Shown here: positions 22,645 to 35,016 of the stretch, in pieces
Numbering within the stretch: the first letter of the stretch is position 1
Layout: every line of letters starts with the position of its first letter
Origin: Hanleya hanleyi
Taxonomy: Eukaryota > Mollusca > Polyplacophora > Lepidopleurida > Hanleyidae
Direction: 5' to 3'
Length of the DNA: 64,000 bases
Assembly: GCA_036873755.1 (NCBI GenBank)
Contig: JAVTVY010025020.1
Span: 1 to 64,000 of the forward strand
The notes under the pieces: generated by a model
Seen by the model: only the letters and a program-made list of their open reading frames with translations
Databases searched by the model: none
What the model was told of the DNA's origin: nothing
Program-made: the position numbers and the translations under genes

Positions 22645-25600
22645 GCAAGTGACGATGAGTGCTGGTCGAAAACATGTGTCAACCAAAACATACTGATTTA
22701 TATTTTTGCAACTTCGGATACGTGTATAGCCGTGTATTATATGCAAATCGCATTGTTCTTCACTTTTGTCCTCAGGTACCGCCATATGTTGGTCACATGT
22801 AGAGAACTCTGTCTCTAAATACGTCATGTTTAGACAGCGTTATAAAATCTGACATGCATAAAATCGAAGATTATTCATTATTGCCTGTGGTTGGCAAAAG
22901 TATGTATACGTTTGGCATCACCATTTTTCAGCACAAGTAAATGTCATAGCTGATTTTGACCGAATAACGCCCGACTGTAGCGATGTTCCGCTTGACTGTG
23001 CCGTGGTCTCGTAACATGCATTCCGATAGCTATATAAACGGGCAAATTTTGCTGTGAAAATCAAACCACACTTATCTGATGTCTAATGCTTTAGTATGTG
23101 TTGTAGGATATAGTTCGCCAAGACATACTGTAATTTCAGAATATTATCGTTTGTATGTCAAAAGATATCTGCAAAATACCTAATCAGTTCCATTCAGTTA
23201 TAGATCAATGACAAATATCGGCGAAGGAGGCCAACAGTTCGGCAGTTACCTCGAAGTCCGCGCTTCCGTATGGTGCTTTTCTAGAGATAAAGAATTCTCA
23301 TCAGAATATGATTAAGTGTTTCATCTAAGATTTACACAAACTGACACACTTTTTATATATATATATATAATGTAATGTTAACAAATACGTATATTTTAAT
23401 ATTGATGTATTTTTCATATTTCCGTTTTTTACGATTGTTCTAACGGCCGATTCTATCTCCAAGTAACATATTTCGTGATACCCATCCTGCTGTCTCGAAG
23501 GCCTATTTTTAAAGCTTATATTAAAATCCACATGTAATCAAAATACTGTTCAATTTACTTGGTTCACTGGAAGACTGTGAGTTCGAAATAACCATTCATA
23601 CGTATTTATAAGGCTAGTAATTTACAAATTGCATAACGTGACCAAATAAAGATTTTGTTTTGTATCTTCAGTATTCCCGAGTGAACACAATAACACATCT
23701 GATGTAATTTTCATCTAGATGAACAGGTCGGATTATTGGCGAGTGTCATACAACTGGACAGCAAATGGAGATGTACAATGTATTTGTAATTATTCGTCCT
23801 TTTTATTCTGAATATTCACCAAATGTAACCTATCATCCTATATAAAAGTATTAATTCAAGGCACAGAATGATGCACAGATTGTGATACTCTTAATTTACC
23901 GTTTGAGCGCGTAATTAAGGATGCTCTAAAACAGTTGAGAATTTTCAACTAAGGGAGATAACTCCTCGAATAACTTTTAGTTGTTTGTCACAGTGTATCA
24001 TTAGTAACAATGTGGACCATTGATTGTTATTGGAAACAATCATAGTATTGAAAATTGAATTTTTGTTATTCCTAGGGACAAATGTTATTAAGATCCGTAA
24101 TATTTTTGAAATTCGTAATAAACTGCACAGGTTAGGGCCAACTCACATTTTCCCATGCAAGCGTTTTCAACGAATGCTTCATAATTCCGGTAGTTGACTG
24201 AATCTATATGATGCAAAAATGTCCGTATAATGCGGTAATTAGAATTCTATAATATGCAAAAGATTTCATAAAATTGTCATTCTAGCTAAACAGTGACTAT
24301 GCGCGGATTCTGGCATATTTATATCCATTTTCTCACATGATCAACTATGCGTATGAGAATTTTGTCAGCAGTAAAATTATTTTGCAAAAGTTTTTCACAA
24401 AATCGTGTGCCCGCAAACTGTGAGATGTTTAAAAGAATGACGTTTTATTATTTGATGCATCTTTTCTTGTTACTGACTAATTATTAGAAGCAAATTTTCA
24501 AAGAAAATTAATACACGGGGAAAGTAGCAAAACTTGTGCGGTTTTTTTCAAATAAATCAATTTATGCAAAATCCTGAATGTAAACTCGTCAATGTTTTAT
24601 CAGATATTGATATACGGAACTGTGGCGGTTGGCCCTTACCTGCTGAATTGACCATGATACTATTCGAGAAGAGCAAATAATCATTACAACAGTAACCAAA
24701 CATGCTTGGATTCATATAGCTGGCAATGTAGTTTGTTTGAAAGCTCAAAATGTCTTTTGTATAAATTTTCCGAGCTATCCAAAGAAGACCAGACACTGTT
24801 CTTGATCTGGAGACCGGATTGTCTTTGTTGACTGGATTATATTTCACCTACATGTATCTGAATTTGATGCTGTAATCCAGATAAAAAAATGGTGAACGTA
24901 TTATATTACCATAAAATATACGATGAATTGAAGGTTATTACGTAAAAGATACTCGTCATATGTACACGGAATCTTTTCTTGGACGGCGGCTGATTGCTGA
25001 ATGTCGGATTTCTTGACTAACCAGCGCGCGTCGGCCGGGTTGTGATCCGCTAAATGGATGATATCAGCCGAGCGGCTTCAAACCGGAAATCAGCGCTAAT
25101 TAGTGTTAGATTAGTATTACTGCTTACGGGTTAGGTTTAGGGTTTGCGGTTTGGGTTAAGGTTGGGTTTGTGATAGGTATATGAAATAGGGTTAGGATTC
25201 CCTGATTATATAGAGCACAGAATGGCGGGTTCGAACCATGTGGGTATGAGTTCGTTATTGTCGGACAGTTTTGTTATAGCAATCGTTGTATGGGTAAATA
25301 CAATGTCCCACCAACATGTGCAAATTGCTGGGAAAAAAATCAGTCCAAAAAAAACACGACTGTGCCGTATAGACCGATCAGAGTCTGGATGCAAATGTTC
25401 TAAATATCGAGTCGGTGAGATATCCAACACAAAACTTACCAATGTTCAGATCGATTTACGTATGTACAATACACTGTTTTAATTGAACCAGAGAAACAAA
25501 CTATCACTTTCTTACGCATCGACGAGTATACCTGAGTTGGGCTACAGAAGCGCGATTGGCAAATTGTATATGCCTAAACTAGTTTTGCGTGAAAGCTTGG

Positions 25601-25860
25601 TCCCGAGATACTATTTTGTCTCAGTGTCTACATTGTTATCCCAATTGAATGATTTCTTGTAAAAGGACCTTATTTTATACATACATGTTAATATTTCGTC
25701 ACGGTGATGAATGTGCATAAATTCAGCTTTATCTTGACAATTTGATGGTTTCATTTTATGTTAAGGTTTACCGTTGCACACAGTCTTCATAGTATGATTT
25801 TCTTGCATTGTTATACCTTTATATATTCCTGTTTTGCGTGGCGGGTGGTTTGGTGGGCAC
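22645..25860. other. Non-coding region downstream of the phosphatase gene
   Basis: AT-rich sequence without a recognised gene. An (AT)n run lies near 23355. A mollusc-type GGGAGATAACTC motif occurs at about 23954. About 25110-25200 contains scattered GGGTTAGG/TTTAGGG words that are not a telomere array. Open frames up to 96 codons have no motif. Confidence 0.4.
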
Positions 25861-28136
25861 AGGTTCCTGTTGCTTCAATACATTTTGCTGAGAAGCAACA
25901 GGAACTTGATAATGTGATGTCTAGCACTGTAGTATCACTTGTCTTTATTGCACCATGTAGGGCATCGTTTCCAATTATCGTTCGCGAATGAATCGTTTAT
26001 TTCGTCAAATTTTCTCGAAGTCGCGATTTTCCAAGGCGCGAGGGAATGGTTTTTTTTCTTCAAAATAAACGATTCATTCGCGATCGCTGTTCGAATGGTT
26101 TTTTTTCTGCTGGCAATCGTTTTTCAATCGAGAAAATTCTCGCGAATAAAAAGCGATATCGCGATTCAATCGCTTTTTAATCGAGAAAATATAAACGATT
26201 GAAAAAAAACGATTGAGGATTATAGCCGAAAGTAGTACGCCATTGGTTCAGCCTGACTGACCCGCATACACGCTCGAGTTTCTAACACTTCAGTCAGACT
26301 ATATAAAGTTCGATCATTTTTTCTTCTTCCTTTTCCATTCTTTGCCTAGTGTAAAACTATATAGCGTGTTTCTGTACAGTTGGCGGTTAGATATATACGA
26401 TGGGGATATTGAAAGAAATTGATGAAAAATATCTATATATATACATAGGAATAATGGTTATGCATATAATTATAACTTCATATTTACATATATTTTGTAC
26501 GGGACACAGCCCCGGATATGGTCAGATTGGGTCATTTGCACTTGCAATTTCGTCTATTATTTTGGGTATTTCTGTGTTTTAAAGCTGGTATTATTCCAGA
26601 TTTCTTGTGTAGTATTTTTCGTGAACGTTTTTGGCACCTGTGCGGGCTGAAATTTTGAGTTGATACGTCAGATTTTCGCTGTACGCGTGGTTTTTTGTCC
26701 TACGATCACCATGTTCCTTGTGTAGATAGATGGCGCTGTATTGAATATAACATTGTCATACGGGGTTTTGAGTCTTCGCAAGCACTTAATTATTGATATA
26801 TAGCGCTGGCTATTTGTAAAAATTTTCACAACTGGTTAATCCAGTAAGAGATGAAATTATATACTATTCAGTTGGTTTTTGGCTTGAGCTTCCCTTTGGA
26901 ATCATTCATAGTTCATTTATCAAAATATAAAATTAAAATAAAAAGTATTGTACATATGCGAATCGAACCGTTATATGCGATTCAATCACCATTGTGATAT
27001 GTATTTGATATAAATATGAAATCACTGCCGCGAATATTCTTATAATAAATAAAATTAACTTGATGGTGATTTTTGAACTTATTCACATCTCAATAGTTTA
27101 AAAACTGTACCAAAACATGAATGGATACCCTTTCCTAATGTATGTTTTACTATAACAAAATATACATATTTAATTACACTATTTTTCACCTTAATTAACC
27201 TAGAAATTCTCGGCTGGAGGGCTAAGCTGTTCTGGGTTATCGCCATGCGCCCATTCACACCTCTATGAAGCCTGTGCCGTAATCATTCTGATAATGCAAT
27301 CAACGACGAACTCAAATCCACTTATGACCTGTACCCGGTATTTACAAAACAAGATATTGTGACTATCATCCCGTATTGTTTATACCAAGTTGCATGAATA
27401 TATGAGGAAATTATCGAAAGTATGAAGGGAATGACTGAACATTAATACATTGTCGACTCACACGATTATTGAATAAACATGTAATTTTGTCATTTACGCT
27501 TCGCCAGAGTAAATCTGAGCGCGAACGTCACAGGAAGCATGGTACAGGTATATTTGTATAGATATTTCCAGCATACGCCCTACTTCGGCTTGTAGGAGAC
27601 TATAGATCGTGAATCATATATATTATTCGGTTATCTTGCGCATTTATACAGTATAGTATAGTAATATAGGTTTTTCCATCGACAAATCCGCAATCAACAT
27701 TACATGTAGTTCCCAATTCGCGGATAGAGCGGCGTACGACGGCAACACGGCCTATGTGTCAAATATCACTCCGCCTCACGATTCTCTCGCGCCCTGAAAA
27801 AAAACGATTCTCTCGCGATTGAAGATTCGCGATCAAGAACGGATCGCGCATGGGTAAACGATTCAAAAACGATATCGCGAGAGAATGTTTTTTTCCAGAA
27901 AAGGTTCAATCGTTTTTTCTCATTTTTTTCTCGATATCCTCGCGACTGATTCGCGACTGATCGTTTTTCAATCGAGAAAATTGAAGAAAAATCGCGACTG
28001 AAGAAAAAACGATTAATGGAAACGATCCCTCTAAGGCGTCCTGTCTCTGTCTTGTGTGCTGTCCTCAGTGTTTTATAGGGTGGATGGAGGGTGTCTGGTT
28101 TCGTGCTGCTTCAAAGATTTCTTCTTTGAAGTAGCA
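25861..28136. mobile_element. Foldback-like structure with TCGCGA/AACGATT arms
   Basis: Two arms (about 25975-26220 and 27770-28030) consist of repeated, self-complementary words: TCGCGA, AATCGTTTTTT, AAAAAACGATT and TCGAGAAAAT. Each arm is flanked on its outer side by a hairpin: 25861-25906 (TTCCTGTTGCTTC/GAAGCAACAGGAA) and 28104-28136 (GCTTCAAAG...CTTTGAAG). The two hairpins share a GCAGGAA/GCAACAGGAA theme. The 1.55-kb centre holds one small ORF with a TATA-like box and no transposase. I read it as a non-autonomous foldback element. Confidence 0.55.
26400..26582 (+). CDS. Possible 60-residue membrane peptide, unassigned
   Basis: An ATG-initiated frame encodes a peptide with two hydrophobic stretches: a Tyr/Ile-rich segment around residues 11-33 and GSFALAISSIILGISVF at the C-terminus. 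A CTATATAAAG box lies about 100 bases upstream. No family is recognised, and the AT-rich base composition makes chance hydrophobicity plausible. Its interest comes only from being the sole ATG frame of this size in the centre of the foldback structure. Confidence 0.2.
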   Translation: MGILKEIDEKYLYIYIGIMVMHIIITSYLHIFCTGHSPGYGQIGSFALAISSIILGISVF

Positions 28137-31100
28137 GGAACGCAATTTGGCTGGGTGGTGCTTAGTTGGTTCGTCGCGATACAGCTGAAATATTGTGGAA
28201 AGTGACGTTAAATTCTATTCACTCACACTCACTGTTTTGTGTGTATAAGGTTTTATAAACGTAAACCGCACAGGAAACGAGCTTATATGAGACAATAATC
28301 AAAATAAATCAAATAGCATAAATACTGCAAATGACTGATCCATTCGTTTATCCAAAATACATAATTTTCCATTCCAATATACACATTTTGTCCTTTATAT
28401 TATATTATATTCGGCCTACCTACATTTCTATATATATATTTGGCTACTAACGATCTGAAAGTCAGACATTTAAGCTTAGGTATTTCATCCGCTTGACGAG
28501 AGAGATAAAAACCCTCGACACTGTCTAAATTATGGCATCTTGGGTGAGGTCTCTGTAACACAAGGAAATATTTTTCGATATCTTTATTTCTTACAAAAGC
28601 CGAGAAAGATACATTAAGCGACCATAAGCAGGAGAAAACAAATGGTGACCGTTCATACCGTGGGCGGTACATGAACCTGTCCTACGTTCAGCTTGGCCAA
28701 TAAAATAAGTACCTATACATGCCGGAATAACCTATGTACAGCCGCAGTCAAATGCACAGGCGCTGTCATGTGTTTGATTATTTGTTTTTAGTTGAGCACG
28801 TAAGAGTTGAAGTCTTATCGTTAGAGTCTGGGACATACCAAGGTCAAGTCTACCTGATAAGAAAAGTGATTTTCATTCAGCTGAACTAGAACTTTCGTGT
28901 CCGATTATCGGCGATTGTCGTGTCATATCTTCGTCAATCTGATTAAAATTTAACCCTACATGTATCTGCGCCCCCATCAGGATATGTCGCTTGTAGGATC
29001 TAACAGGCTTGCGCCAACTCAAGCGTCAACCAATCCTGAGAACGCTTCATAGTGCTTTGAAGGAAACATTAACAGTAGAGAATTTTCGGTTGACTCAGCC
29101 GAATCCGGTGCCGCGCTGACGGGGTGTCTTTTCAGGTTGCCTCGTTCCAGACATTGTGGCACCATTATACGGGGTAGATATATGGACTGGTCTTTGGCGT
29201 AAACATTGGGGTAAACGGAGATGGTGAACATATCTCCCCTCCCCGACTGTAAGTGGATTAGTCCAGATGCGACCTTGATGTGATAATGCTATTGGAAATT
29301 CAGGACATGAGCGATCAGAACACCATATTCAATTGAAATACGTAAGATATAGCGATATAGCGATATGTACGATTTGGGAGCATTGATAGGATATTAATTT
29401 ATTAAGATTGATATCTTCGTTTTCACACAATTGATAACAACGAAGATGTACTTGCTAGTATTTTACTCTCAGTATTCGTCAAAATGTTCATTTTATTTAG
29501 AAATGTATCAGTGGTGCTGAGTTATTAACTCATAACACATGAGTTATGGTGGTAGTCTTATTTATTGACACAATACTTCGTTCAAGCTAAAAGTGGTGCA
29601 AATCACTTCCTTATTTTTTCAACCATAACCCTTTCGTTTTTTTAGATGTTATTTGATATTAAGAACGGCCATGCTATTTGCTTGATCATGGTACTAATAA
29701 AAAAAACATTGTTACAACATTAGTCTATCTTTACTTCTTCAGTTTATTTTGTATTGTATTTTGTTTGATTGCTCAGGACGTCTTGATGTAGAAACTGTTT
29801 GTAGGTATTCAAGGAACATCTCGCCATGTTTCATATATTTGTCACCGCTCTTTTTCTGGAGACTGGATTATGTTCGTTCACATAATTAGTTTTCACCTGT
29901 CTAAATTTGGTGCTAACATCTCACGAGGTGACTTCCACCGATTCTCGAGTCCTTAAATGAATGAAACGGATGACACTGTATTTCATATCTGTTATTAAAA
30001 ATACATGTAAGCCAAGGTGCTTGTTCATTGGAAGGTTTTTCAGACCCACGCCAACGTTTAGGCGTCATCGTTAATCATACTTGTCCGCCCTTCAGTTAGC
30101 CCGAGAATATATAGTAATAGGCATGTGGGGAATGTATTCTATCAACACGCAATTTTGATGAATTGAACGAGATTACATAAACGATACGAAAAATATAGCA
30201 AAACATATATATGCAGATGCAGAAATTGGTTTCATACGGGATGGCTGACTGTTGAATGTCACGTGTGTTTGTGCAAGTGACCAATCACTCGAGTGGAATA
30301 CCTAGAATTTTGTTTGATCGTCGCTATATAGATGAAATACTACAGAACGCGACGTTAACCCATAATTCTCTCTCTCCCTATTCAGATATACCATGCTTCG
30401 GGCGTGTATTTTCCATAAATCCCGATCGAGAGCGTGACAAATTTCCCAAACGTGAGCGAAGGAAATTTTTCGGGGCGTAGACCGAAATTTATCACAAATA
30501 CATGGCCGAAGTAATGTGTATCTGTACAATTAGACCGCATATTCCCGATAGATAATTATCATTATCATAATCTATTCTAGACTGAGACAAAAAGGATGGA
30601 GCTGGCTACCAGGTGAAGCCCTATTATTGAAATACCATCCACCCAGTGCATGACTAGACTTCAAGACAAGACTTGCATAAAAGCGTGTCTTTTCCCCGGC
30701 AGACATATGCGATAGCTTTCTTTCTGTAACGAATAAAAAAGATATATCAAAATGTAGGCCACCGTACTCCTATAAACTGAGCAATGTGTTTGAATATGAT
30801 TTAGTAGAAATCCACACAACTTTGTGCTATTAAAAGACTCAACATGTAAAGTAAATAATCTATAATGTATTTTTGTATGAACAAAGTAGTCAATTTAACG
30901 GTTTTCCTGCACGCGGAACTTTGCTATTGGGTTACCATGATCTGTTCCCACGCACGAAACACTTTAAAGGGTAAAATAACCATGCAATTCTATGAAGATT
31001 TCTCCCTGGTTTAATCCCATTAGCGCAAAACCCGTCCGTCAGACGGGGAAAGTGGCAAATGTGAGCAAGAACTCAGGATATCCGCTTTCCTAGCTTTTTT

Positions 31101-31173
31101 TATGTTAAACGTGTAAAACCTGAATATAATTAGTAGATGACTGCTGTATTACTGAAGTTATAATATTATGTTA
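28137..31173. other. Non-coding region
   Basis: No supported gene. A short palindrome (CTGAGTTATTAACTCA, near 29517) and AT-rich sequence are all that is evident. Confidence 0.4.
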
Positions 31174-31177
31174 TTAA

Positions 31178-31300
31178 CCAAGTGTTTTCATATTGGCCTT
31201 GTTATAGGTCCGAGGCCTGCCGTATTGGCCCGAGGCCGCAGGCCGAGGGCCAACACGGCTGACCGAGGACCTATAACCAGGCCAATATGAAAACACTTGG
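31178..31300. mobile_element. Palindromic MITE flanked by TTAA
   Basis: A 123-bp near-perfect palindrome begins CCAAGTGTTTTCATATTGGC and ends with its complement. It is bordered by TTAA at 31174-31177 and 31301-31304. The centre is a GC-rich hairpin (CCGAGGCCGCAGGCCGAGG). TTAA flanks suggest piggyBac-type mobilisation, though TTAA could simply be the outer end of the palindrome. Confidence 0.65.
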
Positions 31301-31304
31301 TTAA

Positions 31305-32555
31305 TGACATTTTTATTAATTAACTCACCTACAATTTTTTTTATCGATTATAATACATGCATCAAGGAATATTTTAGTACAGCGACTCCCTGTATTTCTT
31401 CTTTCACAATAGGCCTATTTCCTATGATTATTATTATGTGCTTTTTGAAGTGCCATTATCGTCGAAAAGTCGATCCCCTCTACAGTAACGCTATCGGAAA
31501 CGACGGTGACAATCGGGACGGTGAATAGGCCGATCATCTTCAACCTGGGCGTGGGTCTTTAACGTATGAAAAAAGATACAAGCAGACGGTACAACCTTAT
31601 AACCTGGCGTAAATTTGGTCCAAATCCAGTCCCGATTTGAGGATCGAAGACCCTAGTTTTCAACATCATTTTACAGGTGTTTCGACCGCATGATTCCTAT
31701 CGGTTCTATCCATATGTGAATAACTCTTCTAGCTGCAAGTCTGACATCTTTCTGTTGTAAAATTTCACTGTAGTTATCGCTTCGTTCATCAGTGCACTGC
31801 TGTAAGTGTTGGATTGCTGTTTTGACGTCTGCTTGTACTTAGCATGTCGATTTCGCGCTCGCGTCACTATAGTCTATTTCAGCATGACTCGCCTCACTTG
31901 ATTTCAAGGTTTGTGTATCGGCACGTACAGCTCTATCAAATATTATCACATAAGCCATTGAATATCCGTTCAAAGTCAGAGAAATCAGTGACATCATTCG
32001 AAGAAGATCGTGAATCGAGGATCGTTCATCCTCAGCGTCGCCATGTTGAAAGTCATATTGGCCCAGCCCATATTGGCCCTGTTTTCCCGTATTGGACCAG
32101 CTTTTCCGTATTGGCCCGCCTTCCTCATATTGGCCCGGTTTGGGGTCATATCAAGCAGGCCGATTTCTTTGTATTGGATTCATATCATTGATAGTTGATT
32201 AATAATGTCTGTTATTTAATATATAAGCTTCCGTCCGGTTTGATGATGTCATCGTCATGTGATTGGGATAGTTAGCTACCCATCTTTGTCTCTACCTTAT
32301 TGTTGATGAAATGTATGGTGAATGGAATTGATACTGTCTTGATGAGGCAGCTTTGTTGCGCACTGCGCTTTGCAGGCTTCGAAATTAATATCGATTTACG
32401 TTCTGTTATCGTCACCTGCTGAATCTGCTGATGCTCCTGTGTTACAACACTTTGGGTGATTACGTTACTTCCGGAGATGACGTCACTTCGCTCACCCTGA
32501 ATCTAACCTGAACTTGAAACGATCCTGCTCCTGCTCATGTGTCACAAAGAGCCTA
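31305..32555. other. Non-coding region with ATTGGCC repeats
   Basis: At about 32055-32145, CATATTGGCCC/GTATTGGCCC recurs five times at 17-25-base spacing, echoing the stem sequence of the palindrome at 31178-31300. No supported gene is present. Confidence 0.45.
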
Positions 32556-33252
32556 CACTGTTATAAATTACCGTTATTTCACAGTAAATGTATGTTGGAG
32601 TTTACAGTATAATTAACCGTAAACACATTAATCTGTACAATGAACTGTGATATTTCAGTTGGTATCAACTGGAGCGGGTAAACTGCGCACAAATATAACA
32701 AAAGTTCCTGTTTTCTCTGAAAGGAGGTTGTTATCTTTGCACACGAAACGCACATTTGCATGAGACATGCAACACCTGCGTTGTACAACATTCAGAGCTT
32801 TACCAGAACATGCACAAGGAGCAACGAGGTGGCCAAATTTAATTTTAGTTTTACCTGACGTGGAGATTCCTGTCAGAGATTACTTCATCATTATTTACGA
32901 AACTTGTGGTGACTGCATTTGTAAACACAAAGAGCTGAAATACGCGAACGAGCAATGGCCATTTCGGCCTTCCACGGAGCAGATAATTGTAGACAACGGT
33001 GTCACGTAATTGAACATTAAAGGATGTTAATAAAAACGGTAATTGTACATTACAGCGCAATCTAATTAATAGTCAATTGCCTGCTAAACGAATGGTAATT
33101 ATAAAATACGGTGCAATATTTTACAGTTTAAAACATGTTAAAAAGCGGTAATTTTAAAATACAGTGTATCTTGATTTTACAGTTGCATGTACTGGCACCT
33201 TTTCTGCCAGTATACATTTAACTGTGAATTCACGGTCTGATTTGTAACAGTG
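32556..33252. mobile_element. 0.7-kb non-autonomous TIR element with TA flanks
   Basis: The left end CACTGTTATAAAT and the right end ATTTGTAACAGTG are inverted repeats. TA lies immediately outside both (32554-32555 and 33253-33254). Internal ACGGTAATT and ACAGT words continue the inverted symmetry loosely. No transposase is encoded. TA duplication suggests Tc1/mariner-type or another TA-targeting mobilisation. Confidence 0.6.
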
Positions 33253-34087
33253 TACACTACTATATCATCCCCAGAAATGATACTATAAATGATATCCCCA
33301 GAAATGATATCCCCAGAATTGTAGCTAGCTACAACTGACGTATAGTCCAAAATTATATTTGCATTGCGACGTTATTATCGTCCGTAAAGAGAAGTCACCC
33401 CATGATCGGTAACTATAGACGATGGATAGCATGCCTTTTTAAATAGATTCAGCTCGTAAAAAATAAGATATCATAATGTGCATAATAAAAAGAAAGTGTC
33501 TAAGAAAAAATGAATCAATCTTGCTGATGTCATCTCTACGTCGTTTCACGTACATCAATAAATTATAGCCGGTAAGTTGAACTCAGTGCAGTCTGAAGTC
33601 AGGCTCTCAATGGGGGAGAGGTGCTCAGTGAACACGGAAACAAATCTCTCTGAAATAAAGTTTATTTTAATCCCGAAAATAAACCCGAGTCTTTGTGGTT
33701 TTAAGACTCTAATTGGTGAAAACCGTGGGCGCTATTTCTTGAGTCCGTTTCATCACAGCACTGAATGATTAAAGTATCAACGGTTTCACGCGAACGTTGG
33801 ACACCCGAACACAGACGGTAGTCGTTGTCCTTAGTAATTCAACACCCTTGTTCTTCTCTATCTAGACTGCCAGTATGACCCCAGACTGATGTTGGTCTTC
33901 TCTTTCCAGACCCCTATTTTGACCCCAGACTGATTTTATAGCCTTTACAAGTTCTTCTTTGACCAGTTAACATTTGCACTCGAAGCTGGGTTCACTGGCT
34001 CTAATAAGAGAATCGGAATTATGTATACATGTATTTGGAAATATTTAGCTCATGCCAGCTACAGTGATTTGACCAGCATATAGGTTG
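33253..34087. other. Non-coding region
   Basis: No supported gene. CCCCAGAAATGATA is repeated two to three times near 33270-33320, and CCAGACTGATNTT-like words repeat near 33870-33940. Confidence 0.4.
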
Positions 34088-34089
34088 TA

Positions 34090-34386
34090 TGGTGTTCTAT
34101 TTGTGCCAAGTTAATCTCTCGCGCCGACTTCCAAAACTCGACGCGCGACGCGAAATCGACGTCGCGTTTTGAAGCGCATTTTACAATGTTAAAGAGATAA
34201 GCCAAAACGCGACGTCATGTTTCAAAACTTTTAAAACACGACGTCGCGTTTTGACCTATCTCTTTCACATTGTAAAATTCGACGCGCGACGAAAAGGCGT
34301 TTTGAAGCGCGATGTCGACTTCTCGCGTCGCGCGTAGAGTTTTGCAAGCCGACGCGCGAGATTAACTTGGCAAGAATAGAACACCA
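34090..34386. mobile_element. 297-bp palindromic MITE with TA flanks
   Basis: The ends TGGTGTTCTATTTGTGCCAA and its near-complement pair along most of the length. The interior is rich in GACGCGCGACG, ACGTCGCGTTTTGA and their complements. TA occurs immediately outside each end (34088-34089 and 34387-34388). There is no coding potential. Confidence 0.75.
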
Positions 34387-35010
34387 TATGATCGTCATCT
34401 TTGTCACGTAACATTTGTTGTTAGAAAATGAAAAAAGAAAACACACCGAAAATATAATTATCTCCCATCATTTCATAAACCTTCAATACGGATAGCGGTG
34501 TCCTAAAAATACGTTTAATGTATAAATTAGCGATATATATTGACGACATATTCATGTGTCTCTTCCCCAGTATCACTATTTTAGGACGGGGGTAGATAGA
34601 TAGGTATATATATATCGCTAATTTTATTTCCTATATCCCAAGATATACCGGTACTTAGGGATTTTGCCATTCAAATACAATGTATAAAAGTCAAAAGTCT
34701 TGATTGCACGGTGATTAGCGTCCGTATTGTTTTACGGAAGAAATGTTCACGACAACCTGCAGAAAGTTAGCATCAGATCGACATTCGATAGCCAGCCTTC
34801 ACGGTCCTCTTTGACGAAATTCAGTGTCCATAATCGAGAGATCCAGTTCATTACACCTTATTAGTTTTGGGGAGTAAATTACATGCACAATTTTTCAGCT
34901 TTATTGTATATAGTTGTATATATAAACATAAGCTAGTTTCTTGCAAGAGAGACAGGGTCAACAGTTGCCAATGGTACGAGCATGACATTATGATGTTCTT
35001 GTCGTCAAAC
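34387..35010. other. Non-coding flank of the Polinton insertion
   Basis: AT-rich host sequence without recognised genes, directly abutting the target duplication at 35011. Confidence 0.5.
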
Positions 35011-35016
35011 TCTGTA

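Noticed and set aside
25110..25200. Interstitial telomere-like GGGTTAGG/TTTAGGG words
   Set aside because: The words are irregular, few and mixed, and do not form a TTAGGG array.
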